Shown one piece after another: positions 39,869 through 49,326 of a stretch of DNA of 64,000 bases. A model generated the notes under the pieces. The model searched no databases. It was not told where the DNA came from and saw only the letters and a list, made by a program, of their open reading frames with translations. Positions within the stretch are counted from its first letter, which is position 1, and every line of letters begins with the position of its first letter. Made by a program: the position numbers and the translations under genes. The DNA is from Prochlorococcus sp. AG-402-I23 (GTDB taxonomy: Bacteria > Cyanobacteriota > Cyanobacteriia > PCC-6307 > Cyanobiaceae), in NCBI GenBank assembly GCA_003216915.1, contig QCIB01000005.1, positions 31,779-95,778 on the forward strand. The letters are read 5' to 3'.

Positions 39869-42700
39869 TTAATTTTTTTCATTTACGTCAGTTTTAGGTT
39901 GAAACATAAACATTGAATAAATAACATTTCGTCTCATATTAGTCATCATTTCGAGAAACATGTCATATCCTTCGTTTTTATATTCGATTAATGGATCTTT
40001 TTGACCATAACCTCTTAATCCGACTGATTCCCTCAAGGAATCCATGGATTGAAGATGTTCCCGCCATAAATTATCGATTTGTTGCAAAATGAAAAATCTT
40101 TCAGCTTCTCTCATTAATCCTGGACGAATCTTTTCTATTTGTGATTCCTTTAAATCATAAGCTATTCGCAACTGCTCTTGTAGATAATTTTTTAATTCTT
40201 CTATTGACAGTAAATTAATATCATCAGATTTAAGATCATCTAATAAATATATAAATTCTTTGACTTTGGCAATTAATTGATCAATATTCCATTCTTCAGG
40301 AGGAAGATCAGGATTAATATAAGCATCTACAATTTCAATCATTGTCCTTTCTCCATATCCTATTACTTGTCTTTTTAAATCAATTCCTTTCAATACTCTT
40401 AGTCTTTCGCCATAAACTGCTTTTCTTTGATTGTTCATTACCTCGTCGTATTCAAAAACTTGTTTTCTAATATCGTAATAGTAGGTCTCAACTTTCTTTT
40501 GAGCACTTTCTAGAGACCTAGTTAGCATTCCTGACTCAATAGGCATATCTTCATCAACCCTAAAAGCATTCATTAGATTTGCTACTCTATCACCTCCAAA
40601 AATCCTTAATAAATTATCATCTAAAGATAAAAAGAATCTTGTACTTCCAAGATCACCTTGTCTTCCTGCTCTTCCTCTAAGTTGATTATCTACTCTTCGT
40701 GATTCATGTCTCTCAGTACCAATGACATGTAAACCGCCAGCTTCTCTTACTTTTTCTTCTTCATGAATCAAAACTTTTTCATATTCTTTTTTTACATCAG
40801 ACAAAGATTCTCTCAAAAGCTTTATAAAGTCATCATCAGTTGGTGCTTTTTCTGCAGCTGTAGCTATCCTGTCATCAAGTTCCAAAACAGAAAGTTGTCT
40901 ATCTCCCCAATTTTTAACAAGTTCATCAGATAAAAGAGAAAGTTTCTTTTCAATTGCTTCATCTAGTTTGCAAGGGAAAAGACTTGTTGAAGAATTTGAA
41001 ATGTTCTTTTTCAAATTTGAACCAGCTTTTGTAGAAAAACCGCCCTTAGATTTTGCATTTCTTTGTTTAGGTATTGGTGGCTTATGCTCATTATCAGGCT
41101 TGGCTAACAAAGGAATTAAAATTTCTTTTAATTTAAGCCTTGCCATATAGTCACTATTACCGCCAAGAATTATATCTGTTCCCCTTCCAGCCATATTAGT
41201 CGCAATAGTAACAGCACCTGCTCTTCCTGCCTGAGCAACAATTTCTGCTTCTCGTTCAACGTTCTCTGGCTTAGCATTTAACAAATTATGTGGGATTTTT
41301 TCGGCAGATAAAAGTGAACTTAATAATTCACTTTTTTCAACACTTGTTGTACCAACTAAAACAGGTCTACCATGTCTATGAATTTGTGCAGTTTCTTTAG
41401 CAACGGCTTTCCATTTACCAATCTCTGTCTTAAATACTTGATCAGACCAATCCTGTCTCTTTCTTATTTGATTTGTCGGTATAACTGTAGATTCTAATTT
41501 ATAAGTTTTTTCAAATTCAACCTCCTCAGTTTTTGCAGTTCCCGTCATTCCAGCTAAACCAGGATATAAAAGGAAAAAATTCTGATAAGTTATTGATGCT
41601 AATGTTTGAGTCTCAGGCTGAATTTGAAGACTCTCTTTCGCTTCTATTGCCTGATGTTGTCCATCACTCCAACGTCTTCCAGGCATTACCCTACCAGTAA
41701 ATTCATCCACTATGACAGCTTCATCGTTCTTAATAATATAATTCACATCTTTAATAAATAATTCTTTGGCTTTTAAAGCGTTAGTTATATAATGCGCCCA
41801 AGGATCTTGAGGATTATATAAATCATTAACTCCCAAATAATCTTCACATTTTGCAAAACCCTCATCAGTTAATATACAACTTCTCTGTTTTTCATCAACT
41901 TCATAATCGCCTTCTGGATCAATACCATCTTTACTTAATTCTTTTGCTTTGACTAATGCCAGAGATAATTCTGCAGCTTTTTGATATTTTTCTTGTGGTC
42001 TTTCAACTTGGCCAGAAATGATTAGAGGCGTTCTTGCTTCATCAATTAATATTGAATCAACTTCATCAATTACGCAGTAATTAAATTTTCTTTGAACTAC
42101 CTCACTAATATCGGTAGCCATATTATCTCTTAAATAATCAAATCCTAATTCTGAATTTGTGGCATAAGTTATATCACAATCATAATTTTTCTTTCTCTCA
42201 ACTGGATTCATATCTTGCTGAATCAAACCAACGGATAAACCTAAAAAACGATGAACTTGACCCATCCACTCTGCATCCCTTCTAGCTAAATAATCATTTA
42301 CAGTAACAACATGAACACCTTTTCCAGTAAGAGCATTTAAATAACAAGGTAATGTTGCGACAAGAGTTTTTCCCTCTCCAGTCTTCATCTCAGCAATTTG
42401 ACACTCATTTAAAACCATCCCGCCTATTAACTGAACATCAAAATGTCTCATATCAAGAACACGTTTACTTGCTTCTCTTACAATTGCAAAAGCTTTAGGA
42501 AGAAATTCTTCTAGGAGTTCTTTTTGTTTTTTAATATCTAATTCTGCTGAAATATTTGATTTAAGATTTTGAGTTTCTTTTCTAAGCTCATCATCAGTCA
42601 ATTGAGAAATTTCTTCTTCTAAAAAATTGATCTCTTCCACTATTGGTTGATAGCGCTTTAACTTTCGTGAATTCGGGTCTCCCAACAAAAGTTTTAGCAT
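39869..42700 (-). CDS. secA: Preprotein translocase ATPase SecA
   Basis: The 943-residue motor pushes preproteins through SecYEG; in cyanobacteria it serves both plasma and thylakoid membranes. Walker A is [15 protein letters not shown] near 105, followed by [29 protein letters not shown] and [13 protein letters not shown]. Between about 515 and 650 there is a long Lys/Ser-rich insertion before [20 protein letters not shown], as expected in cyanobacterial SecA. The C-terminal zinc-binding tail (CxC...CH) is absent; the protein ends [11 protein letters not shown]. Confidence 0.98.
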   Translation of the reverse strand: MLKLLLGDPNSRKLKRYQPIVEEINFLEEEISQLTDDELRKETQNLKSNISAELDIKKQKELLEEFLPKAFAIVREASKRVLDMRHFDVQLIGGMVLNECQIAEMKTGEGKTLVATLPCYLNALTGKGVHVVTVNDYLARRDAEWMGQVHRFLGLSVGLIQQDMNPVERKKNYDCDITYATNSELGFDYLRDNMATDISEVVQRKFNYCVIDEVDSILIDEARTPLIISGQVERPQEKYQKAAELSLALVKAKELSKDGIDPEGDYEVDEKQRSCILTDEGFAKCEDYLGVNDLYNPQDPWAHYITNALKAKELFIKDVNYIIKNDEAVIVDEFTGRVMPGRRWSDGQHQAIEAKESLQIQPETQTLASITYQNFFLLYPGLAGMTGTAKTEEVEFEKTYKLESTVIPTNQIRKRQDWSDQVFKTEIGKWKAVAKETAQIHRHGRPVLVGTTSVEKSELLSSLLSAEKIPHNLLNAKPENVEREAEIVAQAGRAGAVTIATNMAGRGTDIILGGNSDYMARLKLKEILIPLLAKPDNEHKPPIPKQRNAKSKGGFSTKAGSNLKKNISNSSTSLFPCKLDEAIEKKLSLLSDELVKNWGDRQLSVLELDDRIATAAEKAPTDDDFIKLLRESLSDVKKEYEKVLIHEEEKVREAGGLHVIGTERHESRRVDNQLRGRAGRQGDLGSTRFFLSLDDNLLRIFGGDRVANLMNAFRVDEDMPIESGMLTRSLESAQKKVETYYYDIRKQVFEYDEVMNNQRKAVYGERLRVLKGIDLKRQVIGYGERTMIEIVDAYINPDLPPEEWNIDQLIAKVKEFIYLLDDLKSDDINLLSIEELKNYLQEQLRIAYDLKESQIEKIRPGLMREAERFFILQQIDNLWREHLQSMDSLRESVGLRGYGQKDPLIEYKNEGYDMFLEMMTNMRRNVIYSMFMFQPKTDVNEKN

Positions 42701-42737
42701 AAGTCAAAGTCCTTAAAAAATTCATCTTATTACAAAC

Positions 42738-42743
42738 ATTATA
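42738..42743 (-). promoter_or_regulatory. secA: Candidate -10 element for secA
   Basis: A perfect TATAAT on the minus strand, 38 bases before the secA ATG, would give a leader of about 30 bases. No convincing -35 is seen at 16-18 bases. In this AT-rich background one exact hexamer has limited weight. Confidence 0.4.
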
Positions 42744-42874
42744 AATTAGTGCGTTACAACAGAATGAAGAAAACTTTTATCTCTTTATTTTATAGAAATG
42801 ATCGATTAAGGTATTTAGATTGAAGTCACAAAAATAACCTAGCTGACATCACCTTTCAAAAATCTTTTTAATAA

Positions 42875-43330
42875 ATGAAAGAAATATCTCTAATCAAACA
42901 TACCAAAGGAGCTTTAGGGTTAAGGGTTTTTGGATTAGGTCCTAATCTCAAACCAACAAATGGATTAATTAAGCTACAAAAATTATTAGATACCAATGCT
43001 TTCTGGGCAAAAAATAGAACAATTAATGATCTAAAAAAATGTCTTGCTAACAGTGATGTCGTAATAAGTCTTTGGGTTGGTAAGGAAATAGTTGGTTTTG
43101 GTAGAGCTTTAACCGATGGGATTTACCGTGGAGTGCTTTGGGATATTGTTATAGATCAAAATCACCAAGGCAAAGGTTTTGGCACATTAATTGTAAAAAA
43201 TCTTTTATCTTCTAAAAAAATTAAAAATACAAAAAAATTATATTTAATGACAACAAATAAAAAATTGTTTTATTCTCAATTTGATTTTAAAGAAGTTACT
43301 TCTCAAAATTTATTGATTCGTGAAATATAA
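42875..43330 (+). CDS. GNAT family N-acetyltransferase
   Basis: A 151-residue acetyltransferase. The acetyl-CoA site is LWDIVIDQNHQGKGFGTLIV (Q/R-x-x-G-x-G/A) near residues 89-108, preceded by EIVGFGRALTDG. The C-terminal half carries KLYLMTTNKKLFYSQFDFKE, typical of small GNATs whose substrate may be a protein N-terminus or a small amine. The target cannot be read. It is divergent from secA across 174 bases and converges with the SnoaL-like gene. Confidence 0.88.
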   Translation: MKEISLIKHTKGALGLRVFGLGPNLKPTNGLIKLQKLLDTNAFWAKNRTINDLKKCLANSDVVISLWVGKEIVGFGRALTDGIYRGVLWDIVIDQNHQGKGFGTLIVKNLLSSKKIKNTKKLYLMTTNKKLFYSQFDFKEVTSQNLLIREI

Positions 43331-43356
43331 AGCATTCTGTTTCTAAAAAAACAAAA

Positions 43357-43788
43357 TCAAGATACAAATTTACTATAAAGCCATCTTATAAAAGGTCCTA
43401 AAATAGGAACTGGTCCAAAAGTTGGGCCGCAAAAATCAAAGTAATCTCTGTGCTCTTTTATTAATCCATTTTCACCAAATAATAAACGAGTAGTTCCAGG
43501 ATAAATAAATTCTTTACCCATAATTTTTAAACCCATTGTCCATTCAACAAATCCACAATCACCAGTTATGGAAATTGCATGAGTTTCTAAAAAAACATCA
43601 TCACATCTTTTAACTAGCTTTTCTTGAGCTTTAACATAAGAATCTAAGCCCTCTGTTTCCTGGGTTGGATCTGTAAAAATAACGTTCTCATTATAAAATT
43701 CAGCCCATTTTTGTTTTGTTGGTGCATCTGTACCATAAGGTTTAGTAAATAATTCCTTTAAATCCTCAATAGAAATTACTCTTGTCAT
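43357..43788 (-). CDS. SnoaL-like / NTF2-fold protein
   Basis: A 143-residue single-domain protein with the cone-shaped NTF2 fold pattern: WAEFYNENVIFTDPTQETEG, then CGFVEWTMGLKIMGKEFIYP, GTTRLLFGENGLIKEHRDYF, and a C-terminal GPVPILGPFIRWLYSKFVS. The invariant HRDYFD segment and Asp/His residues suggest a small-molecule pocket as in delta-5-3-ketosteroid isomerase or SnoaL, but no catalytic assignment is safe. It lies 44 bases before the 3' end of tRNA-Gly. Confidence 0.8.
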   Translation of the reverse strand: MTRVISIEDLKELFTKPYGTDAPTKQKWAEFYNENVIFTDPTQETEGLDSYVKAQEKLVKRCDDVFLETHAISITGDCGFVEWTMGLKIMGKEFIYPGTTRLLFGENGLIKEHRDYFDFCGPTFGPVPILGPFIRWLYSKFVS

Positions 43789-43832
43789 TACAAATTCTTA
43801 ATTAATATATTTTAAAAGATACAAACATTAAA

Positions 43833-43904
43833 AGCGGATGAAGAGATTCGAACTCTCGACATTCTCCTTGGCAAGGAGATGCTCTACCACTGAGCTACAT
43901 CCGC
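43833..43904 (-). tRNA. tRNA-Gly (anticodon GCC)
   Basis: The minus strand folds to a 72-base cloverleaf with acceptor GCGGATG/CATCCGC, discriminator T, D-arm GCTCAGTGGTAGAGC, anticodon stem TCTCC/GGAGA with loop TTGCCAA (anticodon GCC), and T arm GAGAG-TTCGAAT-CTCTT. CCA is not encoded. Confidence 0.97.
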
Positions 43905-43965
43905 ATAACTTTTTTATTTTATATCAAAGAAGGGGTCAATGATAAAAATAATTAAATTTTTTCAA

Positions 43966-44442
43966 TTAATTTAAATTTTTAATTAAGGATCCCATCTCAA
44001 TTGCTTGTAAAGCATAATTCCAACCAAGATTATTTTTTATCCCTGCTCTTTCTAACGCCTGCTGCATAGTATCCGTAGTTAAAACACCAAAAATAATTGG
44101 AACATTATTTTCATTTGAAACTTGCGAAATACCTTTGCTAGCCTCAGATATAACTACATCATAGTGGGAAGTTTCACCACGGATTACAGCCCCAAGAGCA
44201 ATTACAACGTCATAACTCTTTTTTCTCATGAGCGTTTTAGCTGCGATTGGTAATTCGAATGAACCAGGAACCCAAACTATATCTACTTGATTGCTTAATT
44301 CAGAAGTATCTAAACCATGTCTTTTTAAACAATCAAGACAGCCAGATAGAATTTTATTTGTAATTAAATCATTAAATCTTGCTATTACAATCCCAACTTT
44401 TAAAGTAGAGGCATTAGTAAAAGAACCCTCAAAAATAGCCAT
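43966..44442 (-). CDS. ribH: 6,7-dimethyl-8-ribityllumazine synthase
   Basis: The 158-residue enzyme makes lumazine, the last intermediate before riboflavin. Motifs: [36 protein letters not shown], and the catalytic [19 protein letters not shown] with its histidine, plus [19 protein letters not shown]. It assembles as pentamers or 60-subunit capsids. It follows psbZ on the same strand with a 49-base gap; no FMN riboswitch is visible there. Confidence 0.96.
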   Translation of the reverse strand: MAIFEGSFTNASTLKVGIVIARFNDLITNKILSGCLDCLKRHGLDTSELSNQVDIVWVPGSFELPIAAKTLMRKKSYDVVIALGAVIRGETSHYDVVISEASKGISQVSNENNVPIIFGVLTTDTMQQALERAGIKNNLGWNYALQAIEMGSLIKNLN

Positions 44443-44491
44443 TAAATTTTACTTAGATATATTAATAGACTCTCACGAAAAGGTATTAACT

Positions 44492-44689
44492 TCAAACTAA
44501 TGAAGAAACTATCCCTGTAACAAAAACCAAAACAACCCAAACAGCAGCAATAGAATAAATTTTTCTCCTACTTTCTCGCTGGCCTTCCTCTGTAGAAGGT
44601 TGAGTCACATATAAAACGGGTACTCCAACTACCGCAATTAAAGAAGCAAATAATAGAGCATTTACGAAGAAAAAGTTAACAGCCTGCAT
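44492..44689 (-). CDS. psbZ: Photosystem II protein PsbZ (Ycf9)
   Basis: A 65-residue protein with two membrane helices (about 4-28 and 46-64) separated by a charged loop (STEEGQRESRRKIYS). The segments LIAVVGVPVLYVTQP and AVWVVLVFVTGIVSSLV fit PsbZ, a peripheral PSII core subunit that helps hold antenna and core together. Slightly longer loop than in freshwater cyanobacteria. It lies upstream of ribH. Confidence 0.85.
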   Translation of the reverse strand: MQAVNFFFVNALLFASLIAVVGVPVLYVTQPSTEEGQRESRRKIYSIAAVWVVLVFVTGIVSSLV

Positions 44690-44712
44690 AATTCAGTCTT
44701 AGGTTTTCAAAT

Positions 44713-44718
44713 ATTATA
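44713..44718 (-). promoter_or_regulatory. psbZ: Candidate -10 element for psbZ
   Basis: An exact TATAAT on the minus strand ends 24 bases before the psbZ ATG, giving a leader of roughly 17 bases. TTTTCA 15 bases further upstream is a poor -35. Confidence 0.4.
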
Positions 44719-44830
44719 AATACTATAATCTCATGAAAATGATAATTTTTAGAGAAAATTTACATACTTTAGCCACTTTAAATGCAAAAAAAAAATTTCT
44801 ACCTAATATCTATTTAGGAATTAAAAAAGT

Positions 44831-47572
44831 ATGCAAGAAGATACGATAATTCAAAAGAATTTATTTACGATTGGTAATGATAATAATGAGCAAAAAGAAA
44901 TAACAAAAATTCCAGAAGATTTATCTTTGGAAGATTTAAAAAAAGAATCGCAAAAAAGACCTAGACAAAGAAAAAATTCAACTAATTTAATAAATAAATT
45001 CAAGACTGATTTAATTACAAATAACAAAAATGTTTGCATCAATGAAGAATCTTATAGCTATAAAACAGTTTCAAAACTGAAATTAACTCCTGTAATGAAG
45101 CATTATGTAACTCTAAAAGAAGAAAATAAAGATAGGTTATTACTTTATAGATTAGGAGATTTTTTTGAATGTTTTTTTGAGGACGCTGTATTAATATCTA
45201 ACCTTTTAGAAATAACGCTTACCAGTAAAGATGCCGGCAAAGAGATTGGTAAGATCCCTATGGCAGGGGTTCCTCATCATGCAATGGAGAGATACTGTGC
45301 TGATTTAATTAAAAAAAATTACTCTGTGGTCATATGCGATCAATTAGAAAAAAGTTCTGGAAATTATGGGACTCCAATTAAAAGAGGAATAACAAGAATA
45401 ATTACTCCTGGAACTGTAATTGAAGAGGGGATGTTGATAGCAAAGAAAAATAATTGGATTACTGCTATTTACTTATCAGAAGAAAACTCAGATGAATCTT
45501 ATGAATGGGGTATATCAAAAGCTGATGTAAGCACAGGAGAATTAATAACTTTAGAAGGCCAATCTTTGTCAAAACTATTTGATGAAATTATTAAATTAGA
45601 TTCTTCAGAAATCATTGTAGGAAGCAATGCAGTAAGAAATTTATTAATTAAAGGAAATAGGCAAATTACATATACTGTTTCTCAAGAGACTAATTTTGGA
45701 ATTAATGAAGCAATTTATCTTATAAAAAATTATTTCCAAATTGCAAACCTAGAAGGAATAGGACTTAAAAATTTAAACAATGCAACTAGATCACTTGGAG
45801 GTTTATTAAATTATTTAGAAAAAATTAATCCTTCAAATTTAGATAAAGATTCTTCTGTAAAAATCTCATTAGACTTTCCACAAATCCAATATGGTCACAA
45901 CAAATTAATTATTGATTATCAAACTCAAAAAAACTTAGAAATCAAAAATACACAACGAGAAAACAATTATGTAGGTTCACTACTATGGAGTATTGATAGA
46001 ACTTATACTTGCATGGGTGCAAGGTGTTTGAGAAGGTGGATAGATTCACCACTATTAAACGTCAATGAAATTTATAAAAGACAAAATATAATTACAAACT
46101 TTATTGAATCTAAAAAATTACGTAAAGATACCCAAAATTTACTTAGAGCAATGGGAGATTTAGAAAGACTTGCAGGTAGAGCTTGTGCAGGTCATGCAAG
46201 TCCCAGAGACTTAATTGCAATAGCTGAAGGTTTAAAAAAATTGCCTAGACTAAAATCCATAATTAAATTATTTAAATATGATCTCCCAGATTGGACTGAT
46301 CAATTAAAAAATATTGATGAAGGACTCTTAGAATTAGCTGATACTATAAGTTTTAAACTAATAGAAAATCCTCCACTAAATATTAGTGAAGGAGGCATGA
46401 TCCACGATGGTGTTGACAATATATTAGATGGTTTACGCAATTTAATGGATGATTACTCTGAGTGGCTAAATAAAGAGGAATTAAAAGAAAGGAAAATTAG
46501 CAAAATTTCAAACCTAAAAATTCAATTTCATAAAAATTTTGGTTATTACATCTCTATAAATAAGTCAAAAGTTAATTTAGCCCCTCAGCATTGGATCAAA
46601 AGACAAACACTTACAAATGAAGAAAGGTATATTACTTCAGAAATTAAAAATAAAGAAAATAAGATTTTCCAAATAAAAAGTAGAGCTTCATCAAAAGAAT
46701 ATGAAATTTTCTGCGAATTAAGAAATATAGTTGCTGAAAAAACAAAACAAATAAGATCAATCGCAAAATCCATAGCATCTCTTGATGCACTGCTTGGTTT
46801 ATCAATTACTTCAGTAGAAAACAATTTTATAAAACCTTCATTAATACCAATAAATGATGCAATGACAAACAATAGTACAAAAATTATCGCAGGAAGAAAT
46901 CCAATTGTAGAGCAATTGTTAAGTGATAAAAAGTTTGTAGCAAACGATATCTCTTTTGAGGATAATCAAAAATTAATTATATTAACCGGTCCCAATGCAA
47001 GTGGAAAAAGTTGCTTTATAAGACAACTTGGTTTAATACAAATTCTCACACAAATTGGTAGCTTTGTTCCTGCTAATAATGCTGAAATCAAGATTGCAGA
47101 TAGGATTTTCACAAGAATTGGGGCAGTTGATGATCAATCATCTGGGCAATCAACATTTATGGTAGAAATGTCTGAAACTGCATCAATTCTAAATCAGGCA
47201 ACTTCTACCTCACTAGTTTTACTTGATGAGATAGGCAGAGGGACATCTACTTTTGATGGACTTTCAATAGCTTGGTCAGTAAGTGAATATCTTGCAAAAA
47301 AAATTCAATGTAATACTATTTTTGCTACGCACTATCATGAGCTTAATTATTTAAAAAATTCAAATACGAATATACAAAATTTTCAAGTTTTAGTAGAACA
47401 AAATAACGATCAGCTAATTTTTAGCCACAGAATTGTTAAAGGGGGCTCAAACAAAAGCTATGGCATAGAAGCAGCTAAATTAGCAGGAGTTCCAAAAGAA
47501 GTTATAGAAAAAGCAAAATCAGTTTTAAATTCTTTAGAAAAAAATAACAAATTAAATTATGATGTTAAGTAG
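44831..47572 (+). CDS. mutS: DNA mismatch repair protein MutS
   Basis: The 913-residue mismatch sensor has a charged N-terminal extension of about 75 residues relative to E. coli MutS. The mismatch-binding motif is [11 protein letters not shown] (Phe111, Glu113; the usual FYE is FFE here). The ATPase carries [15 protein letters not shown] near 720, then [14 protein letters not shown] and [16 protein letters not shown], and the C-terminal dimerisation helix follows [14 protein letters not shown]. The ATG at 44831 is the first in frame with the conserved body. Confidence 0.97.
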   Translation: MQEDTIIQKNLFTIGNDNNEQKEITKIPEDLSLEDLKKESQKRPRQRKNSTNLINKFKTDLITNNKNVCINEESYSYKTVSKLKLTPVMKHYVTLKEENKDRLLLYRLGDFFECFFEDAVLISNLLEITLTSKDAGKEIGKIPMAGVPHHAMERYCADLIKKNYSVVICDQLEKSSGNYGTPIKRGITRIITPGTVIEEGMLIAKKNNWITAIYLSEENSDESYEWGISKADVSTGELITLEGQSLSKLFDEIIKLDSSEIIVGSNAVRNLLIKGNRQITYTVSQETNFGINEAIYLIKNYFQIANLEGIGLKNLNNATRSLGGLLNYLEKINPSNLDKDSSVKISLDFPQIQYGHNKLIIDYQTQKNLEIKNTQRENNYVGSLLWSIDRTYTCMGARCLRRWIDSPLLNVNEIYKRQNIITNFIESKKLRKDTQNLLRAMGDLERLAGRACAGHASPRDLIAIAEGLKKLPRLKSIIKLFKYDLPDWTDQLKNIDEGLLELADTISFKLIENPPLNISEGGMIHDGVDNILDGLRNLMDDYSEWLNKEELKERKISKISNLKIQFHKNFGYYISINKSKVNLAPQHWIKRQTLTNEERYITSEIKNKENKIFQIKSRASSKEYEIFCELRNIVAEKTKQIRSIAKSIASLDALLGLSITSVENNFIKPSLIPINDAMTNNSTKIIAGRNPIVEQLLSDKKFVANDISFEDNQKLIILTGPNASGKSCFIRQLGLIQILTQIGSFVPANNAEIKIADRIFTRIGAVDDQSSGQSTFMVEMSETASILNQATSTSLVLLDEIGRGTSTFDGLSIAWSVSEYLAKKIQCNTIFATHYHELNYLKNSNTNIQNFQVLVEQNNDQLIFSHRIVKGGSNKSYGIEAAKLAGVPKEVIEKAKSVLNSLEKNNKLNYDVK

Positions 47573-47603
47573 TTTTTTGACATTTTTATAAAATAAATAC
47601 TTT

Positions 47604-48227
47604 TTAAATAGTTTCCCTCAATAATGCGTTAACCGCAGCAGCTGCCATGGCAGCACCTCCTCTAGTTGAATTCAAAACAATTCTAGGAAGATCGGTAGAA
47701 ATTAGTTTGTTTTTGCTTTTCTCTACTCCAATAAATCCAACAGGCATTCCGATAATTAAACTAGGTAAATCTTTTGCATTCTCTAAAATATCAATTAAAT
47801 AAGTTAAAGCTGTAGGCGAACTGCCAATAACAATAATAGGTGATTTGCTTCCAGAATTCATAGCGGATAACTCCTTCCAACCTTCACTTAAGCCATATGC
47901 AGTTTTAGTTAAGTTTGTATGATTATTTTTTTCAAACCACATTTTAGCGGTGAATACTTTATTCCTAGTGGTATTTTCTGCCATGGATTTTATTGCTGCT
48001 GCAGCCATATCAGTATCAGTTAAAATCGGAGCACCATTTTTAAGTGCCTGAAGCCCTTTTTCACAAGCACCTTCACTAAAATTTACAAGATTTTGAACTG
48101 AAAAATCTCCTGAAGTATGGACTAATCTCTCTAACACTTTTTTTTCCAAATAATTTAGATCATTAGCTATTAAATGACATCTTATAAATCTGATGCTTTC
48201 CAAAAAAATTGGATGATCTATTACCAT
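47604..48227 (-). CDS. cobH: Precorrin-8X methylmutase
   Basis: The 207-residue isomerase moves a methyl group from C11 to C12 of the corrin ring to give hydrogenobyrinate/cobyrinate in B12 synthesis. The catalytic histidine lies in ERLVHTSGDF (His37). Other motifs are GAPILTDTDMAAAAIK, IIVIGSSPTALTYLI and GMPVGFIGVEKSK. The frame ends in a conserved NSTRGGAAMAAAAVNAL. No cobalamin riboswitch fits in the 58 bases to holA. Confidence 0.96.
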   Translation of the reverse strand: MVIDHPIFLESIRFIRCHLIANDLNYLEKKVLERLVHTSGDFSVQNLVNFSEGACEKGLQALKNGAPILTDTDMAAAAIKSMAENTTRNKVFTAKMWFEKNNHTNLTKTAYGLSEGWKELSAMNSGSKSPIIVIGSSPTALTYLIDILENAKDLPSLIIGMPVGFIGVEKSKNKLISTDLPRIVLNSTRGGAAMAAAAVNALLRETI

Positions 48228-48285
48228 TAAATTTAATTTGTGTTAGAAGTAATCATAGTTAGTTTATGGTTTTTATTGAGCTATT

Positions 48286-49287
48286 ATGCCAATACAAATA
48301 TTATGGGGTAATGATTTAAATGCTCAAAATACATTTATTCAAAAATTAATTGATAAGGAAGTATCCAAAGAATGGAAAGAAATAAACGTAACAAATTTAA
48401 ATGGAGATGATGATGAGCAAGTTAATAAAGCTTTTGATGAAGTTCTTACACCTCCTTTTGGAGAGGGGTACAGAATAGTTACATTGAAAAATAATCCAAT
48501 TTTTACTGCCAAAAATGACGATCTAAGAATTAAATTTGAAAAAATTCATGACAATATACCTCAAAATACTTATTTCATTTTACAAAATACAAAAAAACCA
48601 GACTCAAGACTAAAGAGTACTAAATTTTTACAAAAACTCATCAAAAATAATTTAGCTAAAGAAAAGTCATTTTCTTTACCAGAGATCTGGGACTACGAGG
48701 GACAAAAAAGATTTTTAGAAGATGCAGCAAATGAAATGAATATCAAAATTGATAAAAATGCAGCTGAATTAATAATTGATTCAGTTGGTAATGATAGCTT
48801 TAAACTAATAAATGAATTAGCCAAAGCAAAAACATACCTTTCTGCAATATCAAGTGATTCGAATTCACAACTTTTTCTTAAAAGTATTGATGTAAAAAAA
48901 ATATTTAGTGATCATCATTCCAATATTTTCAAAATCATTGATCTTCTCTTACAAAAAAATATTAATGAAAGTCTCATAGAAATAAATTATTCCTTACAGA
49001 AAGGAGAACCTGCTTTAAGACTAAATGCAGGTTTAATTAGTCAAATAAGAATTCATACCATTATAAAATTAGCAGTTAATTCAGGTAACGATAATGCAGA
49101 AAAGATTTGTAATCTTGCAGGTATTTCTAATCCAAAAAGAATTTTTTTTATTCGAAGAAAAGTCAAAAATGTATCTCAAGAATATTTAATAAATTTAATG
49201 AGTAACTTACTAGATATTGAATCATTACTAAAACAAGGTAATAATCCTATAAATGTTTTTACAGAGAAATTAATTAATTTAAGTTAA
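48286..49287 (+). CDS. holA: DNA polymerase III subunit delta
   Basis: A 333-residue clamp-loader subunit that opens the beta sliding clamp. The N-terminal domain begins IQILWGNDLNAQNTFIQKLI, and the AAA+-like region has EVLTPPFGEGYRIVTLKN and NTYFILQNTKKPDSRLKSTK. The C-terminal collar includes IFKIIDLLLQKNINESLIEI. The sequence is Lys/Asn-rich, as expected at this base composition. It precedes lysC by 39 bases. Confidence 0.9.
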   Translation: MPIQILWGNDLNAQNTFIQKLIDKEVSKEWKEINVTNLNGDDDEQVNKAFDEVLTPPFGEGYRIVTLKNNPIFTAKNDDLRIKFEKIHDNIPQNTYFILQNTKKPDSRLKSTKFLQKLIKNNLAKEKSFSLPEIWDYEGQKRFLEDAANEMNIKIDKNAAELIIDSVGNDSFKLINELAKAKTYLSAISSDSNSQLFLKSIDVKKIFSDHHSNIFKIIDLLLQKNINESLIEINYSLQKGEPALRLNAGLISQIRIHTIIKLAVNSGNDNAEKICNLAGISNPKRIFFIRRKVKNVSQEYLINLMSNLLDIESLLKQGNNPINVFTEKLINLS

Positions 49288-49326
49288 CCAAATTATAAGT
49301 TTAAGAATTTACATTATGATTTAAAT

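Noticed and set aside
44733..44849. Small plus-strand frame of 38 codons overlapping the mutS start
   Set aside because: Could be an upstream leader peptide, but there is no ribosome-binding site or family match, and such frames arise often in AT-rich gaps.
48228..48285. Possible cobalamin riboswitch before cobH
   Set aside because: The gap is 58 bases, far too short for a B12 aptamer, and no B12-box is seen.
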